Origin: Paracentrotus lividus
Taxonomy: Eukaryota; Echinodermata; Echinoidea; Camarodonta; Echinidae
Reading direction: 5' to 3'
Assembly (NCBI GenBank): GCA_940671915.1
Contig: CALNVZ010003426.1
Span: forward strand, 20,182,131 to 20,246,130
DNA length: 64,000 bases
A program made the position numbers and the translations under genes. Below, in pieces: positions 11,845 to 22,224 of the stretch (within the stretch, counting starts at the first letter, position 1; the number at the start of each line of letters is the position of its first letter). The notes under the pieces are model-generated. The model saw only the letters and a list, made by a program, of their open reading frames with translations. It made no database searches and was not told the DNA's origin.

Positions 11845-12434
11845 TTTAAAGGAGAATGAAACCCTAGGATTCAGTTGAATTGTATGAAACAAAAAAATCA
11901 AAGAAACAGATTAAAGAAAGTTTGAGAACAATTGAATGAATAATAAGAAAGTTATGTGCATTTGAATGTTGTGATTACTAACACTATGGAGATCCTCACA
12001 CTGGCAACAGGCCCAAGATGTGTGATGTCACACATGAATCTCTCCCATATGACATACAAAAAAAATACCAAAAATTCTTCTATTTCCTCATTCTAATGGT
12101 AGTACAGACTCTTCACACATGATTATATTTTGTAAACTTATATTACATGTCCTCCCATAAAATGAATCTCAAATCTTTTGAGGGAATTAATAAAAAAAGA
12201 CAATTTGAGTGAAATATGTACAAAAGTAATGGGAAGTTGTTCATGTATGACATCACACATCTTGGGCCCGTTGCCAATGTGAGGATCCCCATAGCGTTAG
12301 TGATCACAACATTTAAATGCTCATAACTTTCTTATTATTCATTCATTTTTTCTCAAATTTACATTGATCAGCTTCTTTTGATTTTCCAGTTTAGTACAAT
12401 TTAATGAATCCCTAGGGTTTCCTTCCCCTTTAAA
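11845..12434. mobile_element. foldback/MITE with about 200-bp inverted arms, family D
   Basis: Starts TTTAAAGGAGAATGAAACCC and ends GGGTTTCCTTCCCCTTTAAA. The arms continue inward through TTATTATTCATTCA, ATGTTGTGATCACTAACGCTATGG, GAGGATCC, CCAAGATGTGTGATGTCA, each found once per arm in opposite orientation with about 10% mismatch. The interior is AT-rich and has no ORF. This fits a non-autonomous foldback element. Confidence 0.75.
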
Positions 12435-12530
12435 CTGCGTCCAGTTATATGATTTTGGTGTATTATGATTGTATAGACGAAAAAACCTGACTCTTTATTG
12501 GTTTTTAATTCATTTATTTACTCTATTTCA

Positions 12531-12623
12531 TTAACCTGTTGGGGACGAGCTGATATGGCTATAACACACATTTCCCAGAGACCTCAGCCCGAATATGTTT
12601 GGGCTCAGTCCCCAACGGGTTAA
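12531..12623. mobile_element. 93-bp TTAA-ended MITE, family E copy 1
   Basis: TTAACCTGTTGGGGAC at the left is mirrored by GTCCCCAACGGGTTAA at the right, with the central words GCTCAGTCC/GGGCTGAGG. The TTAA ends suggest a piggyBac-type TTAA target (inference). The reverse complement aligns along its length with 49746-49840. Confidence 0.7.
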
Positions 12624-15034
12624 ACAACTTTTTTTATATAAACCACTTAAATATTAACTTACAACGATCTTAGTACAATATTGATCTTGTACTTGCACCT
12701 ACACACATTGCAGGAAAAGTACTGTTCCTAACATCAAATAATTCATACTTACGCAATAAATTGTATGTGTTTGAGTATCGCAGATATTTAGGCCTACAAT
12801 GCAGGAACAGCATGTATAGTTCCTAACATCAAATAATTCATATAGAAATGCTATAAATGGTATTTGTGGGAATGGGGGTGTTGAATTAGTCATTGATATG
12901 TGAAATCTATCAAGGGTTGCTTTGGACTACAATAAAATAACTGGCCGAAAAATGAGTGGGTGGTGGGGAAATATAAAGTTTGTTCTGCTTTGTAAATCAT
13001 GTACAGTTGTATATATGGGATAATGATGTAGTCCATACATCAAGGTTGTCTGTAATAAGAGTTTTATGGAGGTTTTTTTTCAATTGTATAACGGTTGATA
13101 CTTAAACCCATTTGATTATAAAACATTCTGTCCAGCTAGCACCACCCCAAATATCTATTTATTCAAAAGGAAACCCTGTTTTTTATCCATCCATATTGTA
13201 TTTCTTTCAGGAGTATTTTGGCTTTGTTGAAGGTCATCGTTATCAGTTGTATTTTTTTTTTTTCAGTGCATATCTTTAACATAATATTTTGACAGGATAT
13301 TTTATGAATAAATGAAGTGATAATGACATAATTGACCTTGTAATAAACACAAAGGGAATGCTTGAGCACATGTAGGACTTTGGGCCCAGAGAGCAACAAT
13401 TATATTCAGAACTTTGTAGACTTTTTGGAGCTGCCTACTGGACAGTTCTTTCTCTCTCTCTGTTTCTCTCTCTGTTTCTATCATTCTATCTTCTATTTCT
13501 CTCTCTGTTTCTATCATTCTATCTTTTATTTCTCTCTCTGTTTCATCTCTCCTTATTCTTGTTTACTTTTCCTCTCACCTCTGTATATCTTTGCATATTC
13601 TCTCTTTCTCTTTGCTTTTCTTGTAGGGTTTACTTGTTCTGTTCCTTCCGTCTAAAGAGTGAATTGCATATTTCTTTAATTCTTACTTTTTGTATTTCAT
13701 TTCTGCTTTCACTTATTAATTTCTCCCTTATCTCATCTCCTCTCATGGAATTTCTCATACTTCATCTCCCTTCTACTTTTTCTCCCCCTCCACCTCCTCT
13801 ATTCCTCTCCCCATCCCTTCCCCCCCCCCTCCATCCGGGGGCCCCTCCCCTCTCTCCATTCTCTTCTGTTTCTATCTGTTTCTCTCCATCTCTCATGTTC
13901 TCTTCCTCTCTTGTATATTCTCTGCTTCTTGTTCCTTCCCTTTTTTCTTCTTTTTTATATCTCAGTCAGTGCATGGATACTTCGAATAGTATCCATGGTC
14001 AGTGTAAGGTCACTTGAGTTTGTTTAATGGGACTTGCAGGTATATAATGTGATGAAGTAACAACTCAGAAGTGTTTTACAGTGGATTATTTTCATATTTC
14101 TGCTGGCATATTCATTAAGCCTGATATGCAAGGCCACTACTTGTGGAGGGAAATGATGGTAAAGTGTTATAAATACAATATCATTCATGATTTGTTCTGC
14201 TCTCTTAAATCGTAAAGGGACTCCATAATTTAGTTTTAGGCTTTAAAAATCTGAGCTACATGGCCCTACATGCTATTAGTGTATGTGAAAATGCGTAAAA
14301 ATGAAGCCTTATGAATCGTTCAACTTCACTTGCTTCACCCACACATACTCCCCCCCCCCCCAAAAAAAATAAAAAAATAAAAAAATAAAATAAAAATAAT
14401 AATGATAATAAATAAATTTAAAAAAAACAACAACAACAAAAACAAAACAAAAAAAAAACAAAACAAACAAAACAAAACAAAACAAAACAAACAAAAAAAA
14501 AAAAAATCAAATTTCATATCACTATGAAGCCCATACAGCGAGTAAAAAAACCCAGCTGTTTTGACCATTTTCGTACATTCATACGGATTGATTGTAATGA
14601 CGAAACCGGCAGTACATTTAGTCGCTAAAGTGAAATTTAATGCATAAATTGAGAGAAAAGGCCTGATATTCTCTGTTCATGGCAGCTCCTAATGATGTTG
14701 TTTTAAAGTGCTTTCCTTCCTCTTTTCCTTCCCTCACTTCTGTTTGAATTCTTGCACTAATGTTGTAATCTTTCCCATGATCATACTGATTGTATGCAGA
14801 TTATCATATGCCTCCCCCCCCCCCTGCAGTAAATTGCCATTTGGTCTACAACCAATTGGTCTAGTTTCAGTCTGGTCTAATCCCTTTTTCTTTACAACCA
14901 GGTTCTGATCATTTGCTTTAATTACCACTTTGCCCATTTACCGTTTTATCTTATTTTATTTCTAGATGGGCTAAATGAATTTTATTTAATATCCACATGG
15001 TCTTACACAGGTCTGGTCCAACACCACTTGTACC
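12624..15034. other. gene-free stretch with pyrimidine tracts and degenerate GGTCTA repeats
   Basis: Contains a CTCTCTGTTTCTATCATTCTAT tandem (about 13449-13545), a long pyrimidine-rich tract to about 13950 (its 152-codon ORF is compositional), and an AC/AAC-rich A tract (14350-14510). Between 14831 and 15010 the words TGGTCTA, TTGGTCTA and CTGGTCTAAT recur with about 17-20 bp spacing, a degenerate tandem repeat. Confidence 0.5.
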
Positions 15035-15357
15035 TCGTTTACACTGTGACTCGGGTCGCGGGTTCGACACGGCTTTTTTGCTCCGCCAAAATCGTAGGTT
15101 TCGATTCAAGAGGCGGGTTCAACACGGCAATTTTTATGTGTGTAAACAGAAAGCCGTGTCGAAGTCGATGACCTTGAGGTCAGATATGGAATTTGGCTAT
15201 ACATCGCCACACACATTAATGACGTCCCTTACTTGATCTGGGAGCCGTGTTGAACTCGCCTTTTTTGTTGTGTATAAACACGATCACAGGTTCACTCTTT
15301 GCAGTGTCGAACCCTTCCTGTGGATTCGACACGAGAGCCGAGTCTCAATATAAACGT
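15035..15357. mobile_element. MITE with TIRs, family F
   Basis: Left TCGTTTACACTGTGACTCGGG pairs with right CCGAGTCTCAATATAAACG. The words TTCGACACGG, GTTCAACACGG and CCGTGTTGAACTC repeat inside in both orientations. More GC-rich than the flanks. No coding capacity. Confidence 0.65.
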
Positions 15358-16424
15358 ATTGGTCTATATGTTTAGCTGATTCTCTCATGACCCCAAAAGT
15401 AGGACAAATATGAAAAATCTACACATAGGTTCTAGGTTATTTTTAGTTTATTTTCATTCAGATGCAGGTCTAGGATCCAATCCAACACAATGAAAGTTAT
15501 GGTAAAAATACTTTCTTCATATAGGATTTGAAAATATAGATTGTCAGCTCTCAAGGATTTGTAATTGTAATTCAACTAGTCGTCTTTTTCCTTTTCCCCC
15601 GGTCATTGGACTTTGGCTTTTCCTGAAGAAAACAAACAACGTGAGAACACGCTGTTAATGTTTTAAGCATGTCTTATTGTTTTTATGCAAATTATTAGAC
15701 TTTGATACTCCGGCTTATAGAAATAGATTCCCTGATAGAATTTGAGAGAGAATTATGTTTCCTAAAAGTAATAAAAAAATAACTAAGTTTTGCTTAGTCA
15801 CATGCACTACTCAAAGAAATGCATGCATAGGACTACACAAAAAGTTCTGCCGAACATTTCAGCTGTTTTGGGTATTATATTGGGGTCATATTATGACTTT
15901 TAGGGCAAATGAATAGCAATCCATAACAGTGGACCTTCTTGATATTCTTCCAAAATAGCATTAAAATAACAGGAAATCTTTCCCACTATACTAGATTATC
16001 TTTAACTTAAAATATGATATAAAGTACAATTTCTTTGTGCAATTAACAGTCATAAACCTGGTATAATTCTTCACTCGGAACTGAGTTATCTTGACCGTAG
16101 AGATCAACAGGTAGCTACAGTACAGAGAGACATCAAAATATTGTTTTAAAAACATATAATTGAAGCTTTATTAATATGCAAATCATTCTATCCCACACAC
16201 TCATGCAGGGCCTATACCTTTGCCTATCTAAAACAAGTTGCCTTCCGCTTGCCACTTTCATTCTTTCAGCCATTTTTAATGTAAACTAAACACATTATCT
16301 CTGCTCATTGGTACTCATTTTCCAAAAGAGATTGGAAATTGTTGGTTTGGATAGACCAGTAATTCTGATCATTTCATGCCCTGGTAACAACTGATTGTGC
16401 ACTGGTCATGCTCCTCTCTGAATC
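15358..16424. other. gene-free stretch
   Basis: No ORF over 60 codons and no structured repeat found. Confidence 0.4.
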
Positions 16425-16621
16425 TTAAGTAGGCTTAAGTTAAGTTAAGTAGACTTAAAGTCACACTTTATTCCTTGTAGTGTGCAGTATATCGTGCATC
16501 ACTTCATTGGTCAGATTATATTCGGGAGATGCCCACCATTGAGAAATCTATCACTGATATTATGCATTGAATTACAGGATGCGCTTAGATTTTAAGTGCA
16601 ACTTTAAGTCTACTTAACTCT
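16425..16621. mobile_element. foldback/MITE, family G
   Basis: Left arm TTAAGTAGACTTAAAGTCAC is mirrored at the right by CAACTTTAAGTCTACTTAA. The left outer edge has a short TTAAG triplication. About 190 bp with a unique centre. Confidence 0.6.
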
Positions 16622-18775
16622 TTGTGAAACTCCCCCCTGGTCTGCATCAGATTTCACAGGAAACCCTTGCATGGGACGCAGGGAGGTACACATTATTTCA
16701 TGCATACAGGAGCAAGATAGCAAGATGGTGTGCCTCTTGCGACAGACATGTTGAGTCGACGCACAAGGAATTGCTGGAGCAGAACACCCATTTTCTCCTC
16801 AAAAAAAAAAGGAGCATTGTTATAGATTTTTTTACCATTTTGTGGCTTCAAAATTCTAAATATCGGCAGTTTTGTAACGCATCAAGCCCTGCGAGTGCGA
16901 TGTGTGCATGCAGGCGATCATTATATGCAAGACATATATAGCGTGCGCACGCACCTCCAATGTGTACGAATTTCTACTGCGTGCACGCACATATGGTAAC
17001 GTGCGCCACGTGCGCACTGCTTTCGAACACGATGCGAATGATAGACGCCCAGTCATGAAAATCCAACGCAAATTTTTTTTTTTTTTTTTACTTGGCATCT
17101 CTGCTGGAGTCGGCAACCGCCTGATGCAGGCTTCGGGCGAAGTACCTAAAAACTGCATAAACAGTTGTGACTGTGTCATACTATAACACTGAACATTTTT
17201 TTAGATGAAGGCTTGGAGTTTGTGCTCTGTGAACATTTCTTAGTCTTTGCATAACGTAGTTTCTCCATCATAGTGATGTTTTCCCCTCATTTGCTCTTAT
17301 TATGACACCCCTCCCCTCCTCTCTCCCTCTCTCTTTCCGACTCACTCTTTTTCTCTCTCTGTCTCACTTTCTCTATCTTCCTGTGTCATTATTTCTCCCT
17401 CTTGTCATCTCTCTCTCTCTCTCTCTCTTCGCTCTCATTCAGTTATTTCGTGCACACCCTTTAACACTGTGTCTCACATACCACATTATGCAACGTCCAT
17501 TCAGTTCAAATTAATCTAGTAAGATCAGAGAAAATGAATGAAATTATATTATTCTCTATTCAATATCGTTGTGAAAACTGGGCTTTGAAGCTCATGCAGT
17601 GCTTTTTTTTTTTCCTTCTCTCTCCCTCTCTCTCTCTTTTGCACACACCTTCATCCCTGCACACAAACACACATACATCCAGGGAAGGCTGACTAGCAAG
17701 TGCATGTAGTCTGCAATAACAGACCCCAAATGAATTGAATATAATTTGTTAAACCAACACATGATAACAATGCATATGAAATACAATCTTACAATTATAA
17801 TCTGACAGAGCTAGTAGCACATAAATACATAGAAAAGAGGAGTGTGAGTGAACAGGAATGAGAAAATAAAAATGTTGGAAGGAACTGGTAGTACATAGCA
17901 CAAGTGCTGTTTGAGCCAAGTACTACATGTACTACATCGGCCTACTGTATTTTTCAAAGAGAATATTAAAGGTGCATTGTAGAAAACCTAAACAATACTA
18001 GTCTTGTATTTCTATCCTCTGCTTGAATATATTACCTGCTATTAATGCTATCTTGAATATTGTATTGAGGCCCTGACAATTTCATGAAATATATAATATC
18101 ATTAATTTTAATGAACTAGTAATTATGTCCTTCACTTTTCATTGAACTGTATCAATTTACTGGATGCTTTGCTGCTCTACATGACTCAGGCTCTTATTTT
18201 GATATGATATGAATAGTTTGTTCAGCACACAGAGGCCACTTTGTGTTGTATTATTGATACAATGTTCATTCATTTTCATATTAAATAATGTTCATTTAGT
18301 TGCCAGACACTTCACAGGGTCTGTATTTTCAGAATATGAGCCATGGGGTTTCTACATCCAATGGTCAAGCTCACAGTGGTCAGTGCTGGCTGGCTGGCCA
18401 ATATAAGGTCATTGCTGCCCGATTGGTGCCTAGCCTTGGTTCCAGTTGTTTCCTGCTGATAACTCAAAATCAATTGCTTCCTCGGAGCGATAATGCTTGA
18501 TAAATTTTGATAGGGTGTGCATCTAACATGAAGAACTTGTCAATTTTGTTGTCTATATAGCTGAACTACTCAAATGTGCAGTGTTGATATTACCCTCACT
18601 TCAGCTGAGATGTCGTGATAAGGATTTGATTTGTTAATATCTTTGAAGCATTATTTTTTTATGGAATATTGGCTTGCATATACCTCACCTTGATCAGGTT
18701 TGGCAAATTATGTAAATAAATGTTTTACCAAAGAACATTATTGAAGGGTGTAAGGATGCAAAGTAGGTGACTTAC
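16622..18775. other. gene-free stretch
   Basis: Includes CT-rich tracts (17310-17440, 17610-17640) and a T-run (17073-17090). A patch of GCGTGCGCACGC-like words (16938-17035) is CpG-rich relative to its surroundings. Several ORFs of 60-107 codons overlap on opposite strands with no recognisable domain. Confidence 0.4.
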
Positions 18776-19216
18776 AGGGTGTGTTCAATGTTCATTTTCA
18801 AATTTTAAATGCCAACATGAATCATGATACGAAACGCAATTACAAAACGCTGATATAAAGAGAAACAAAGTGGGTGTTCATTGTCGTAAAAGTAAACATG
18901 TTTCAGATCTCCATTCAGAGGAAAATTTAAACGCCAAAAAGATGCGTTTTGAATCACGATCAGCTTTGATTTGCATCGCGAACGCATCGAAATGCTACAT
19001 TGAGCACAATTGAGTTTTCAAATGTGTTTAAATGTGCTCTCGCAGTAGAAGCTTCCGGTTCAAGTGAAAAAAAAAGCGCAGATGTTTGTTTTTGAGAGCG
19101 GGGAATTTAAAGACGATTGATGTATAATCAGTTTAAATTTTTAACACTGAACAGTGTACCGCTGGTCGCCTGTGTTTGGTAATTGCGTTTTGTATCATGA
19201 TTCATGTTGGCGTTTA
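18776..19216. mobile_element. MITE family A, copy 3, left part (interrupted by the Polinton)
   Basis: Starts AGGGTGTGTTCAATG and carries the same ordered words as copy 1 (CAACATGAATCATGATAC, CGCAATTACAAAACGCTGATATAAAG, GTGCTCTCGCA, GAAGCTTCCGGT), with roughly 15% divergence. At GGCGTTTA it is cut by the Polinton. The remaining tip, ATTTGAAAATGAACATTAAACACACCC, resumes at 44675-44703. Confidence 0.85.
19211..19216 (+). repeat. target-site duplication CGTTTA, left
   Basis: Six bases immediately before the element start AGTAGTAATAG; repeated directly after its end at 44669-44674. Six-base duplications are the Polinton/Maverick hallmark. Confidence 0.9.
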
Positions 19217-19229
19217 AGTAGTAATAGTA

Positions 19230-19267
19230 GGTGCCTTTCGGCACCGGAGTGGATCCTGTGGATCCAC
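19230..19267 (+). repeat. two hairpins at the Polinton left tip
   Basis: GGTGCC-TTTC-GGCACC (19230-19245) and GTGGATCC-TGT-GGATCCAC (19249-19267), both perfect, start 13 bp from the terminus. The same pair is present in mirror image at 44618-44655. A role in terminal replication or end recognition is inference. Confidence 0.85.
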
Positions 19268-19470
19268 TTACGCAACACATAATTACGCAATACTTGTATC
19301 CAATTACGCAATACCTAATTAAGCAATACTTGTATCCAATTACGCAACACATACTTACGCAATACTAGTATACAATTACGCAATACATAATTATGCAATA
19401 CTAGAATATGATTTAGCAATACATTATTACGCAATATAGGGTTTCGCAATATAGGGTTATGCAACACGCT
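19264..19470 (+). repeat. subterminal ATTACGCAATAC-type array, left
   Basis: About eleven copies of a 12-bp word close to ATTACGCAATAC, separated by short variable spacers (ACATA, TTGTATCCA, TAGTATACA), giving a period near 18 bp. The mirror array is at about 44452-44624. Looks like a binding-site array for an element protein (inference). Confidence 0.8.
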
Positions 19471-21162
19471 ATACATGATTTCACAATAGAAGATTATGAA
19501 AATTTGACATGTTGAATAGTGAAAATATGAATATAAAAATAAGAATGTAAAAATATGAAAATATGAACATATCACTCAAGCGATGATCGTCTTTAATGAC
19601 GGCTCTCCGATGAACAGACATTGAAAATAAGATCAGCATAGCAATAAGAATAACCTATCTTCAATGGAAGCGTGGGGAAAATGTATTAAAATAGAGTTTG
19701 TCAATTTATCTTTGATTTTAAGTCACGATATGGTACAGTAGCAATATTATACGTAGCATGAATAAACACGAGATACCACAGTAGCGATGAATAGTCATGA
19801 GGTGACATCATACGGTTGGATTGACATGATTAATTTAATAAGGACCATATTAGAGAAGACTTTATTTGAGCTATGTGTTACAGTGTAGACCTACATCCCG
19901 AACAAAATAATGATCGATATCATTGAAGTTTAATCGGATAGTAGGATGTAATAGATCTGACAATTAGAATTTTTTAAATATATCACAACCGTTTGTACTG
20001 ATCAGCGATGTTAAGTCCCGCTATAAGTACGATGGTAGAGTGCGATTACTGTATATTGGTGTTCTTTTCTATGTTCACTTTTTTTTTTGCGTTGCTAGGC
20101 AATGGCTAAGTGTTTATATTTGTTGTTGTCTCTGTTTTGTACTCAATATCCAAGTATACCCCTGTGCATGATAATATATGAATATACTAACGAATCAAAT
20201 CAATAACGTCTTATTTGTCTCTTTGCAGAGAAAAACAAGTTGGGACAAGATTGTTTTTTATACTTGAATGGATTATGCAACAAACAGCAAAATACATATA
20301 TTTCCAAAACCTCTCACCTGTTTCGTTAGATTACAGTCATTACACAATACATGAATAAACACGAGATGCCACAAAGCGATGAATAGTTCATGAGTTGACG
20401 TCACACGGTTGAATAATCTGATGAATCAATAAGAACCAGTATTGTTCAAGATCTATTTGTAGAGAATCAAGTCGGAGCAAGAACTTTTATTGTGAATGGA
20501 GTATAGTCATTGATATATGCCTCAAATGGACTTCAATTCCCTTTTCACCTCCACTAATTATGTCCTGTTATTAAAAATCTGAAGTTTCCTCCAGTTTTCT
20601 GACTGATAGAACAGATCCTTAGATGAGCAATTGGCTTACATTGTTTCGTGTGTTTGCATCGGGTCTTGCCGTTGAAGAATAAATCCTGTTATAACTAATT
20701 TCGGTTAGGGTTGTGACAGAATTTCTGTGGGTTATATTAGTAAATTATTTATTATTCGTAACACTTCCATTGAAAAATAAGCAGTGACAGATAAAGTCAA
20801 TCTGATTTAAAGTTTACCAAATGTTTTCTGTGACGACGTTGAGGAAAGTGTGTTCACTTTTACATCTGCGTTGTCTTTCGAATGTCGGATATATGCTTCG
20901 CTAAAAACTTAAACAGATAATACATTGCAGCTAACAAAGTTTGAAAAACGAAGTGAACATAACGCTTGTTCGTATTTCGTTCTTGTGATTATTATAACAT
21001 CAACCATGATCAATCGTCTTCGACATTTTTTTTTTTGTTATCAATATTATTTGTGATTGAAAACATGAATAAACTTACAATGAAATTTAAATGCAATTAT
21101 TGTCTTTTTTTGTTAATGTTAATCTAAGGTAAGAGGAAGAGGTACCGTTTTATTTTCGTTTA

Positions 21163-21477
21163 TTGTTTGTCTTTGTTTTGTGTTGTTGTTGTTTTTTTTT
21201 GTCTCATAGTTCTTCTTTTTACGCTTTCACCTTATTACTTAATTTATTGTTGAATCACTGTTACAAATTGTTGTTGTTGTTGTTGTTGTTTTTTCTTTAC
21301 GCATTCACATTTCATCCTGTGGTCTTCATCTCCTTTCAAAGCGTAATAGATTGGGATTCATACTCGAAGCATTTTGGGACGGTTGAAGAATACAAATTAT
21401 GCTTGAAATTATCAACAACAAAAAAAATCAGTGTCGATTTTCATGACTGCTCATTTCCGATACAACGTCGCTGCTGA
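21163..21477 (+). CDS. possible small ORF inside the Polinton TIR (1)
   Basis: The first half is a low-complexity TTG/TTT translation. The second half, beginning FISFQSVIDWDSYSKHFG and running through a VEEYKLCLKLSTTKK stretch, is of normal composition and follows a pyrimidine-rich tract ending TTTCAAAG, a plausible splice acceptor. Recognisable versions of this peptide occur on the minus strand in the other two repeat copies (about 33395-33598 and 42537-42700), with indels. Being inside the repeat it would exist twice per element. Function unknown; may be non-coding. Confidence 0.25.
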   Translation: MFVFVLCCCCFFLSHSSSFYAFTLLLNLLLNHCYKLLLLLLLFFLYAFTFHPVVFISFQSVIDWDSYSKHFGTVEEYKLCLKLSTTKKISVDFHDCSFPIQRRC

Positions 21478-21493
21478 TACTTTAGTTTGGTAG

Positions 21494-21712
21494 TTGATTC
21501 TCACTGATTATATTTCACAATCTCTGATAAGTAGTAACAAAACAGTTTACTTCAAAGAAGTTATTGATAGAATTTCAGTGACTCCAAATGGTTCTGTTGG
21601 GGTAAACGTCATAATAGTTAAAAGTAACGCGTGGCTAAACACACTCCTTTTCAAAAGACACGGGATATTGTATAATAGATTGTTCAAGAAAAGAAGATAC
21701 AATCAAAAGTAA
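21494..21712 (+). CDS. possible small ORF inside the Polinton TIR (2)
   Basis: 72 codons of normal amino-acid composition, ending in a basic tail (LFKKRRYNQK). It directly follows the previous ORF and has the same orientation. The right repeat (about 42250-42480) carries the same DNA with small deletions that break the frame. No family recognised. It could be an exon of a TIR-encoded gene. Confidence 0.25.
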   Translation: MILTDYISQSLISSNKTVYFKEVIDRISVTPNGSVGVNVIIVKSNAWLNTLLFKRHGILYNRLFKKRRYNQK

Positions 21713-21942
21713 AGTACGATTGAAGATATGGTATATGGTTCGAAAGTTTATGGATGATTATTGTAATTTAGACATTGTAACTTATTTATGGGAAAGACAT
21801 GATTTGGGCAACAAACTATAATTTTAACCCTCTGTATGAACCATACCCCTATAATTATAAAGTGTAAGAGTTGTCCTTTATTTTCCATCATCATGATGAT
21901 TTTACCCACGGTCAATCCTATGGTGTTCACCGTTGGTTGTTT

Positions 21943-22224
21943 AGATGCAAATGAGTATCGTAGCAGCTCAAAAGTTAAACAAAATCGCTGACAATGAAAA
22001 TGAATCAACTAGAAAAATATTGTTGTTCAACAAGAAAAGGTCATAAAGAAGTTCATGAGATATCAACAGATTTAAAGAAATGGAATTACGTTGAAAAAAT
22101 ATCCAGTAATGCAATCTAATCAAATGAATAGTTGGTTAAATTTAAGCACAATCGACCAAACGATCAATCGACGAATTGACGATTCGAACAAAGATGGGTC
22201 TAAACGAAGATATTTATTGAATGC
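21943..22224 (+). CDS. possible small TIR-encoded ORF (3), left copy, frame-broken
   Basis: Starts MQMSIVAAQKLNKIADNE and soon shifts frame. The counterpart in the right repeat on the minus strand (41786-42046) stays open for 86 codons. The frame difference comes from small indels. Function unknown. Confidence 0.25.

Larger units (their letters stand above)
19217..22222 (+). repeat. Polinton left terminal inverted repeat
   Basis: Matches the reverse complement of about 41797-44668 from the tip to AAACGAAGATATTTA. The right copy lacks scattered single bases, hence its shorter length. Shared landmarks include CGATCATCGCTTGAGTGATATG, the CTCAAATAAAGTCTTCTCTAATATGG stretch and the CGTTGCTAGGCAA box. 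Confidence 0.9.

Noticed and set aside
19264..19470. Could the ATTACGCAATAC array be a CRISPR?
   Set aside because: Spacers are only about 6 bp, the repeat is degenerate, it lies at both ends of a eukaryotic transposon, and there are no cas genes.
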